DNA of 41,118 bases, taken from contig JAXHVN010000016.1 in assembly GCA_034189165.1 (NCBI GenBank), positions 1-41,118 on the forward strand, in the 5' to 3' direction. Below the pieces are notes generated by a model. It was not told the origin of the DNA and ran no database searches. It worked only from the letters and a program-made list of their open reading frames with translations. The stretch comes from JAASSS01 sp021767745 (lineage in GTDB: Bacteria; Pseudomonadota; Gammaproteobacteria; UBA5335). Made by a program: the position numbers and the translations under genes. The first letter of the stretch is position 1; every line of letters starts with the position of its first letter. Shown piece after piece: positions 35,698 to 41,118 of this stretch.

Positions 35698-36725
35698 TCG
35701 GCGGGCGTGCCCTCGCCGGCCTCGTGCCGGTGCTGTCCGCCCATCAGCCGGTCGACGGCTTCCTGCGCCGTGCGCCGGCCGTGCACGAGCTGATACACCT
35801 GCTCGGTGATCGGCATGCGCACGCCGTGCTGCTGCGCCAACGCGCGCACCGGGCTCACCGTGCGCATGCCTTCCACCACCTGGCCGATCTCCGCCAAGGC
35901 GGCACTCACCTCCACGTTGCGCCCCAGCGCAAGGCCAAAGCGCCGATTGCGGGATTGATCGTCGGTGCAGGTGAGTACCAGGTCGCCCATGCCCGCGAGT
36001 CCCATGAAGGTTTCCTGCCGCCCGCCGAGAGCCTGCCCGAGCCGGCGCATCTCGGCCAGCCCGCGGGTGATCAGCGCCGCCCGGGAGTTGGCGCCGAAGC
36101 CGAGGCCGTCGGCGACGCCGGCGGCGATGGCAATCACGTTCTTGAGGGCGCCGCCGAGTGCCACGCCGACCACGTCGGTGGTGGTGTAGGCACGCAGGCG
36201 ATCGGAGTGGATCAGCCGGGCCCAGTCATCGGCCACCCGCAGGTCGGTCGCGGCGACGGTGGTCGCTGCCGGCAGGCCCGCTGCCAGCTCGGCGGCGAAG
36301 GTCGGACCCGAAATCAGCGCCACCGGCCGCGCCTGCCCGAGGCTGTCGGCCGCCAGCGCGTGCGGCAGGCGCAGCGACTCCGGCTCCAGTCCCTTGCAGG
36401 CGAGGGCGAGCCGCTCGACCTCGGGCGCGGCCAGAAGCAGCGTCCGGAGGGTCTCGCGCAGGGCTCTGCAGGGCACGGCGATGAGGACCGCGGCATTGCC
36501 GGCGACGGCCTCCTCCAGTGTCGCCACCGGCTGCAGGCTGGACGGAAAGGGCACCTGCGGCAGGTAGCGCGCATTGCAGCGCGCCTGCGCCAGTGCCGCC
36601 ACGTGCGCGGGCCGATGGCCCCAGAGTCGAACCTCGTGGCGCTGCCGCGCCAGATGGATCGCGAGTGCCGTGCCCCACGAGCCCGCCCCGAGGACGGCAA
36701 CCGGCGCCGGTTCGCGCGCCTGCAC
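35694..36725 (-). CDS. gpsA: Glycerol-3-phosphate dehydrogenase [NAD(P)+]
   Basis: Makes sn-glycerol 3-phosphate for phospholipid synthesis. A 343-residue protein with the N-terminal Rossmann motif VLGAGSWGTALAIHLARQ. The catalytic lysine sits in GALKNVIAIAAGVADGLGFGANSRAALITRGLAEM, and GLAGMGDLVLTC is also typical. The frame runs open to 36800, inside secB. GTG at 36725 lies eight bases past the secB stop and puts the Rossmann strand at the usual distance. It is the last gene of the rhodanese-grxC-secB-gpsA run. Confidence 0.95.
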   Translation of the reverse strand: MQAREPAPVAVLGAGSWGTALAIHLARQRHEVRLWGHRPAHVAALAQARCNARYLPQVPFPSSLQPVATLEEAVAGNAAVLIAVPCRALRETLRTLLLAAPEVERLALACKGLEPESLRLPHALAADSLGQARPVALISGPTFAAELAAGLPAATTVAATDLRVADDWARLIHSDRLRAYTTTDVVGVALGGALKNVIAIAAGVADGLGFGANSRAALITRGLAEMRRLGQALGGRQETFMGLAGMGDLVLTCTDDQSRNRRFGLALGRNVEVSAALAEIGQVVEGMRTVSPVRALAQQHGVRMPITEQVYQLVHGRRTAQEAVDRLMGGQHRHEAGEGTPAD

Positions 36726-36732
36726 GGGCGTG

Positions 36733-37215
36733 TCAGCCTTCGGCCGCAGCCTGGCCCTCGCTCTGCTGTCGTTGCCGCAGTCGCTGCACGTACAGGGCAT
36801 CGAAGTTCACCGGCGCGAGCAGCAGCTGCGGGAAGCCGGCCCGGGCGACCAGATCGGCGACGGCCTCGCGGGCGAAAGGGAACAGCGTGTTCGGGCAGTA
36901 GCTGCCGAGCACCGGCCCCAGTTCCTGCTCGCTCAGGCCGCGCACCACGAACGTGCCGGCCTGGTCGACCTCGACCAGAAACGCCGTGCGCTGCTCGACC
37001 TTGGCGGTCACCGTCACGCGCAGCACGACCTGGTAGCGATCGTCCGGCGCCTGACTGACCTGCGTGTCCAGGTCGACCTTGATCTCGGGACGCCACTGGC
37101 CGGCGAAGGCGTCCGGCGGCTCGGGCGCCTCGAGCGAGGCATCCTTCAGATAGATCCGCTGCAGCAGCAGTTGCTTCTTGTCCTGCTGCCCGGCGGCAGC
37201 GTTGTCATCGCTCAT
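36733..37215 (-). CDS. secB: Protein-export chaperone SecB
   Basis: Tetrameric cytosolic chaperone that keeps precursors unfolded and passes them to SecA. A 160-residue protein of normal length. Key stretches: LLQRIYLKDASLEAPEPP, WRPEIKVDLDTQV, VEVDQAGTFVVRGLSEQELGPVLGSYCPNTLFPFAREAVADLVARAGFPQLLLAPVNFDALY. The ATG at 37215 has AAGGAG and overlaps the end of grxC by 11 bp. Its presence supports a Gram-negative, proteobacterial source. Confidence 0.97.
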   Translation of the reverse strand: MSDDNAAAGQQDKKQLLLQRIYLKDASLEAPEPPDAFAGQWRPEIKVDLDTQVSQAPDDRYQVVLRVTVTAKVEQRTAFLVEVDQAGTFVVRGLSEQELGPVLGSYCPNTLFPFAREAVADLVARAGFPQLLLAPVNFDALYVQRLRQRQQSEGQAAAEG

Positions 37216-37507
37216 CGTCGCTCTCTCCTTGAGTTGAGTCCTGATCCGGCGTTGCACCCAGCGCCGCGGCCAGCTGTCCGGCCTGATGCCGGGCATAGAT
37301 GGCGTCGCAGTCGCCCAGGTGCTGTCCGTCGACGAAGATCTGCGGCACGGTGTGGCGCCGGCAGCGCTCGATCATCTCCGCGCGACGGCCCTGCTCGCGA
37401 TCGATGCGGTGTTCCTCGTAGCGCACGCCGTAGTCATCCAGCAGGCGCTTGGCCAGGACACAATAGCCGCAGCCGGCGCGGGTATAGATTTCGACCTGCC
37501 GGCTCAC
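37205..37507 (-). CDS. grxC: Glutaredoxin 3
   Basis: A 100-residue thioredoxin-fold redox protein that uses glutathione. The active site is C13-G-Y-C16, where CPYC is most common; the cis-proline is in TVPQIFVDGQHLGDCDAIYA. The start is GTG at 37507, overlapping the rhodanese stop as GTGA. The tail is slightly longer than in E. coli and acidic. Part of the conserved run with secB and rhodanese. Confidence 0.95.
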   Translation of the reverse strand: MSRQVEIYTRAGCGYCVLAKRLLDDYGVRYEEHRIDREQGRRAEMIERCRRHTVPQIFVDGQHLGDCDAIYARHQAGQLAAALGATPDQDSTQGESDDER

Positions 37508-37926
37508 CCGCGCTCCAGGGGCAGGTTCGCCTCCTGCCAGGCGGCCACTCCGCCCTGCAGCACGTAGACCTCCTTTGCCCCCGCCTCGCGTGCCTTGGCC
37601 GCGAAGCCGCCGGCTTGCATGCCGTTGCCGCAATAGAGGATGACGGGCCGATCGCCCGGCGGGTGCTGCCTGATCACCTGCGGCAGCTGGCTCGGCGGCG
37701 CGTGGCGCGCTGCGGCGATGTGGCCGCGCTCGTAGTCGGCCTTGGCGCGCAGGTCCAGGATCACCGGCTGATCCTGGTTGATCAGGCTGACCACCTTCAT
37801 CGGCGAGATCTTGCTGCCGCCCTGGCGCATGCGCCACAGCTCCAGCGCCAGTAGCAGACTGGCGAACAGGACAAAGGCGCCGATGCGAACAGGATGATTG
37901 CCGGCGAATTCGAGCAGTTGGGCCAT
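37504..37926 (-). CDS. Membrane-anchored rhodanese-like protein
   Basis: A 140-residue protein with one N-terminal transmembrane segment (about residues 13-32) and a single rhodanese domain. The active-site loop carries a cysteine in ILYCGNGMQAGGFAAK. Other family marks are VILDLRAKADYERGHIAAARHAP and VLQGGVAAWQEANLPL. It probably faces the cytoplasm or periplasm with sulfurtransferase activity; substrate unknown. The same gene-order with grxC and secB is well known in Gammaproteobacteria. Confidence 0.93.
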   Translation of the reverse strand: MAQLLEFAGNHPVRIGAFVLFASLLLALELWRMRQGGSKISPMKVVSLINQDQPVILDLRAKADYERGHIAAARHAPPSQLPQVIRQHPPGDRPVILYCGNGMQAGGFAAKAREAGAKEVYVLQGGVAAWQEANLPLERG

Positions 37927-37954
37927 GGCGGTGGTCGAGGCAAATGAGCCCGAC

Positions 37955-37960
37955 AGTATA
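37955..37960 (-). promoter_or_regulatory. -10 box for the rhodanese-grxC-secB-gpsA run
   Basis: On the minus strand TATACT, five of six matches to TATAAT, sits 29 bases before the rhodanese ATG. A weak TTCAAG lies about 19 bases upstream as a possible -35. It faces the envC promoter region. Confidence 0.45.
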
Positions 37961-37991
37961 GCCAGCCGCTGCGGACGCCTTGAACAGCCTC

Positions 37992-37997
37992 TAGAAT
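37992..37997 (+). promoter_or_regulatory. Possible -10 box for envC
   Basis: TAGAAT, five of six matches to TATAAT, lies 30 bases before the envC ATG in a 101-bp divergent region. No clear -35 is present at 17 bp. Confidence 0.38.
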
Positions 37998-38027
37998 GAG
38001 CGCGTTCCCCGCCCCGACTCCCAGCCG

Positions 38028-39152
38028 ATGGTCGTACGTCCGCTCGTCGCCCTGTTGCTCTGCCTGCTCCCGCTCGCTGCCGCCGCGCAGCCGAGCGAGA
38101 CGGAAGGCCGGCTGGCAGCCGTGCGTGCCCGCATCGGTGAGCTGCGCGATGTGCTGCTCGGCGATCGCGACAGCCGGGCGCAGCTGCAGGCCGAACTCGC
38201 CGCCCTGGAGGCGCAGCAGGCCGGATTGCGCCGGGAGCGGCGCGAGCTGGCCGCCGCGGTCCAGGCGCAGCAGCGCCGGCTCCAGACGCTGGAGCAGACG
38301 CACGCCGAGGAGCTGGCGCAGCTGGCGTCCCGGCGCGAGGCCCTGGCCGCACAGCTGCGGGCGATCCAGCAGCAGGGCGGGCCGGCGCAGGTCAAGCTGC
38401 TGCTGGGCGGTGCCGATCCGGCCGCCAGTGCCCGTCTACTCGGCTACTACGGCTATCTGGAGCAGGCCCAGCGGCGCCGAATCGAGGCGCTCTCCACGGC
38501 GCTGGCGGCGCTCGAACAGACCCGCGTCCAGGTCGACGAGGCCCGCCGTCAGCTGCTGCAGGCACGGGAGCGACAGCAGGTGCTGGGTGCCCGGCTGGAG
38601 GCACTGGCGGCGACGCGCGGCGAGCTGTTGGCGCGCCTGGAGCGCAAGATCGCCGGTCAGGAGGACGAACTGGCGCGCCTGCGTGAGGACGAGCGGCGCC
38701 TGGAAACCCTGCTGAAGGCCCTGCCGCCGGAGCTCGCGGCCCTGAAGGCCTCGGGTTTCTCGGCCCAGCAGGGACAGCTGCCCTGGCCCGTGCAGGGCAA
38801 GCTGCTGGCCGGATTTCGCAGCGCTGCGGGCGGCAAGCTGCGCCGGCCCGGCTGGCTGATCGGCGGCAAGCGGGGCGATCCGGTGCGGGCCGTGGCGCGC
38901 GGCCGTGTGCAGGTGGCCCAGCCGGTCGGCGGCTTTGGTCTGTTGCTGGTGGTCGATCATGGCGAGGGCTATCTCAGCCTGTACGGCCACAACGAGCAGC
39001 TGTTCGTCGCCGAGGGTGAGTGGGTCGAGGCCGGCGAGACCATCGCCGCGCTCGGCAGCAGCGGCGGGCGCAGCACACCGGCGGCGTATTTCGAGATCCG
39101 GCGCGATACCCGGCCGCAGGATCCGGCACGCTGGCTGCGCCGCGCAGGCTGA
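38028..39152 (+). CDS. envC: Murein hydrolase activator, EnvC-like
   Basis: Periplasmic activator of cell-division amidases. A 374-residue protein: signal peptide (about 1-20), a long coiled coil (about 25-240, many LEAQQ/RRELA repeats), then a LytM-type domain (about 255-374). The LytM domain is degenerate, as in EnvC: the first zinc motif is RRPGWLIGG, not HxxxD, and the last histidine position is AYFEIRRD, not HLHFE. Such proteins do not cut peptidoglycan but switch on AmiA/B. The ctpA gene follows, as in many Gammaproteobacteria. The usual gpmI upstream is absent here; the rhodanese is divergent instead. Confidence 0.92.
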   Translation: MVVRPLVALLLCLLPLAAAAQPSETEGRLAAVRARIGELRDVLLGDRDSRAQLQAELAALEAQQAGLRRERRELAAAVQAQQRRLQTLEQTHAEELAQLASRREALAAQLRAIQQQGGPAQVKLLLGGADPAASARLLGYYGYLEQAQRRRIEALSTALAALEQTRVQVDEARRQLLQARERQQVLGARLEALAATRGELLARLERKIAGQEDELARLREDERRLETLLKALPPELAALKASGFSAQQGQLPWPVQGKLLAGFRSAAGGKLRRPGWLIGGKRGDPVRAVARGRVQVAQPVGGFGLLLVVDHGEGYLSLYGHNEQLFVAEGEWVEAGETIAALGSSGGRSTPAAYFEIRRDTRPQDPARWLRRAG

Positions 39153-39218
39153 TCGGGCCGCTCGCGCCGGCGCCGTCGGTTTGCCGGTGGCTGCCTCGGG
39201 CGCGCGCGGGTGATCTGC

Positions 39219-39224
39219 TATTCT
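39219..39224 (+). promoter_or_regulatory. Possible extended -10 promoter for ctpA
   Basis: TATTCT preceded by TGC makes an extended -10 (TGCTATTCT) about 53 bases before the ctpA ATG. No convincing -35 is needed for this type, and none is seen. The gene may also be read through from envC. Confidence 0.35.
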
Positions 39225-39276
39225 GCCGGCAGTAGTCACCGGTCACGTGCCGTCTTCCGGAGCCTTTCGCAACGCT

Positions 39277-40584
39277 ATGTCTCACAGGACCCGCAGCGGC
39301 CTGCTGGTCGCCCTCGGCGTCACGCTCGGCTTTGGCCTCACGTTCGGTCCGGCGGTCTGTGCCGACCGGCAGAGCAGTTCGGTTCCCTTGCAGGAGCTGC
39401 GTGACTTCGCCGAGATCCTCGAACGCGTCAAGAGCGACTACGTCGAGGAGGTGCCCGACGAAGAGCTGCTGCACAACGCCATCCGCGGCATGCTCGAACG
39501 GCTCGATCCGCATTCGGCCTATCTGGACGCGGATGAGTACGAGGAGATGCAGGTCAACACCAGCGGCCGCTTCGGCGGGCTGGGCATCGAAGTGCAGATG
39601 GAAGATGGCTTCGTGAAGGTCGTCTCGCCGATCGACGACACGCCGGCGGCCCGCGCCGGGCTGCGGGCGGGCGATCTGATCATCCGCATCGATGATCAGC
39701 AGGTGAAGGGGCTCACGCTGCCCGAGGCAGTGGACCTGATGCGCGGCGAGGAGGGCAGCAAGGTGGAGCTGACCGTGTTGCGCGAGGGCGAGGACCGGCC
39801 GCTGCAGTTCGAGCTCACACGCGCGATCATCAACGTCCGCAGCGTGCGCAGCCGGATGCTCGAGCCGGGCTACGGTTACGTGCGGGTGACGCAGTTCCGC
39901 AGCGACGTGCCCGACGAGGTGCGCTCGCAGCTGCGGGCGCTGGCGGAGGATAACGGGGGCGAACTGGTCGGCATCGTGCTGGACCTGCGCAACAACCCCG
40001 GGGGCCTGCTCACCACCGCCATCGACCTGTCCGACCTGTTCATGGATGGCGGCATGGTCGTCTACACGCAGGGCAGGGATGAGCGGGCGCGGCAGGAATT
40101 CCATGCCGAGCCGGGCGACCTGCTGCGCGGCGCGCCGTTGGTGGTGCTGGTGAACAGCGGCTCGGCGTCGGCCTCCGAGATCGTCGCCGGCGCGCTGCAG
40201 GATGCCCGCCGCGCGGTGGTGATGGGCACCAGCACCTTCGGCAAGGGCTCGGTGCAGACCATCCTGCCGCTGCCGGGCGGCGATGCGATCAAGCTCACCA
40301 CGGCCCGCTACTACACGCCGACGGGACGCTCGATCCAGGCTCAGGGCATCGTGCCGGATATCCGGCTCGATGCGGTCAAGGTCAGTCTGCTGGAGGGCGA
40401 CGCCCTCGGTCCGGTGCGCGAGGCAGACCTTTCCGGCCGGCTCGACCCGGAGGCCGTGGGGGCCGATCTGGAAGCCTCGCCGCCGACTGACGCCAGCGGC
40501 AACGCGCTGGTGCAGGAAGACTTCGCCCTGTTCGAGGCGCTCAATCTGCTCAAGGGGCTGACGCTGGTGCAGGCGCGTCGCTAG
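39277..40584 (+). CDS. ctpA: C-terminal processing peptidase, S41 family
   Basis: Periplasmic tail-specific protease. A 435-residue protein with a signal peptide (about 1-31, ending VCA-DRQ), then a helical lead (LRDFAEILERVKSDYVEEVPDEELLHNAIRGML), a PDZ domain (about 95-175) with GLGIEVQMEDG, and the S41 core. The catalytic dyad is S298 in GSASASE and K323 in TFGKGSVQT. C-terminal KLTTARYYTPTGRSIQAQGIVPDI is typical. I chose the ATG at 39277; a GTG at 39247 is in frame and closer to a GGAG-less leader. It lies 124 bp after envC. Confidence 0.95.
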   Translation: MSHRTRSGLLVALGVTLGFGLTFGPAVCADRQSSSVPLQELRDFAEILERVKSDYVEEVPDEELLHNAIRGMLERLDPHSAYLDADEYEEMQVNTSGRFGGLGIEVQMEDGFVKVVSPIDDTPAARAGLRAGDLIIRIDDQQVKGLTLPEAVDLMRGEEGSKVELTVLREGEDRPLQFELTRAIINVRSVRSRMLEPGYGYVRVTQFRSDVPDEVRSQLRALAEDNGGELVGIVLDLRNNPGGLLTTAIDLSDLFMDGGMVVYTQGRDERARQEFHAEPGDLLRGAPLVVLVNSGSASASEIVAGALQDARRAVVMGTSTFGKGSVQTILPLPGGDAIKLTTARYYTPTGRSIQAQGIVPDIRLDAVKVSLLEGDALGPVREADLSGRLDPEAVGADLEASPPTDASGNALVQEDFALFEALNLLKGLTLVQARR

Positions 40585-40612
40585 TCGCCGGCGCTGGCAG
40601 GGGTTGCGTGCG

Positions 40613-41118
40613 ATGCCAACGGCACTGATTCCGCTCGCCGAGGGTTGTGAGGAGATCGAAGCGGTCACGCTGATCGATCTACTGCGCCGGGCCGAGGTGG
40701 AGGTCACCACCGCCTCGCTCACCGCCGGGCCGGTGCGGGCCAGCCGCGGCGTGGTGCTGATGGCCGATGCGACGCTGGCCGAGGTCGCTGGCGCAACCTT
40801 CGACCTGATCGTGCTGCCGGGCGGCGGTGGTGGCGCCGAACGTCTGCGGGCCGATACGGGCCTGCTGGAGCGAATCCGGGCGCAGCATGCCGCCGGGCGC
40901 TATCTCGCGGCGATCTGCGCCGCGCCCAGCGTGCTGGCGGCGGCCGGCGTCCTGGCGCAGCGGCGTGCCACCAGCTTTCCCGGCTGGCTTAAGGCCGACG
41001 CGGCGCCGGGGCTGCAGCTGGAGAGCGCGCCGGTGGTGCGCGACGGACACATCTTCACCTCGCGCGGACCCGGCACGGCCATGGACTTCGCCCTGATACT
41101 GATCGAGGCGCTTTGCGG
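40613..41118 (+). CDS. DJ-1/PfpI family protein, cut by the window end
   Basis: The gene runs off the window after 168 codons. It starts MPTALIPLAEGCEEIEAVTLIDLLRRA. The nucleophile cysteine is C102 in AAICAAPSVLAAAGVL, and the partner glutamate is E14 in EGCEEIEAV. It has the TFDLIVLPGGGGGAERLR strand and the later FTSRGPGTAMDFALILIEAL segment. It resembles YajL/ThiJ-type DJ-1 proteins, thought to handle oxidised or glycated damage. AGGGG precedes the ATG. It is 28 bp after ctpA and may share its transcript. Confidence 0.92.
   Translation, partial: MPTALIPLAEGCEEIEAVTLIDLLRRAEVEVTTASLTAGPVRASRGVVLMADATLAEVAGATFDLIVLPGGGGGAERLRADTGLLERIRAQHAAGRYLAAICAAPSVLAAAGVLAQRRATSFPGWLKADAAPGLQLESAPVVRDGHIFTSRGPGTAMDFALILIEALC

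Noticed and set aside
38783..39152. EnvC LytM domain as an active M23 endopeptidase
   Set aside because: The zinc-ligand positions are replaced (RRPGW and AYFEI), as in EnvC-type activators.

Overview
The window is high-GC bacterial chromosomal DNA. The gene content and two conserved neighbourhoods point to a gammaproteobacterium: rhodanese-grxC-secB-gpsA facing trmL, and envC-ctpA. This assignment is inference; no rRNA or tRNA gene was seen. The outer-membrane porin, SecB and EnvC show a Gram-negative cell. There are two 100-N assembly gaps, at 4426-4525 and 12406-12505. I see no insertion sequence, prophage, integrase or CRISPR array.

Layout. 1-5.4 kb: an Lrp/AsnC regulator divergent from a long-form leuA, then a predicted metal-dependent hydrolase divergent from an OPT-family transporter that contains the first gap. 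5.4-10 kb: aldo/keto reductase and SDR genes (the SDR lacks the catalytic lysine), a ZIP-like membrane protein, a membrane-anchored cytochrome c and a CaCA-type cation exchanger. 10-14 kb: a 650-residue aconitase-type enzyme, the decayed remains of a UdgX-type uracil-DNA glycosylase at the second gap, two small membrane proteins and an alpha/beta hydrolase. 14.2-16.2 kb: a tightly packed trio of Na/Pi-cotransporter-like protein, short coiled-coil protein and secreted PepSY-like protein. 16.1-18.1 kb: pncA-pncB for NAD salvage.

The clearest functional block is at 19.6-28.3 kb. It has urease accessory genes ureEFG without structural genes ureABC or ureD, then a porin and the full urea ABC transporter urtABCDE. 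Between ureG and the porin lie a perfect NtrC-type palindrome and, about 80 bp downstream, a near-consensus sigma-54 promoter. This suggests that outer-membrane entry and inner-membrane import of urea (or a short amide) are switched on together under nitrogen limitation. A 10-bp hairpin between urtA and urtB could keep binding-protein mRNA in excess over permease mRNA.

28.3-41.1 kb: a YdgA/DUF945-like protein, three proteins of unknown function (one secreted), a glycerophosphodiester phosphodiesterase, an RRM RNA-binding protein behind a strong two-way terminator, a class 1 dihydroorotate dehydrogenase, trmL, gpsA, secB, grxC, a membrane-anchored rhodanese, envC, ctpA and a DJ-1/PfpI gene cut by the window end.

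No wholly new system is proven here. The observations most worth following up are the nitrogen-controlled porin-urt unit with orphan ureEFG, the UdgX remnant, the SDR and aconitase with changed key residues, the in-frame 12-bp repeat at gap 1, and the Na/Pi-coiled-coil-PepSY trio.
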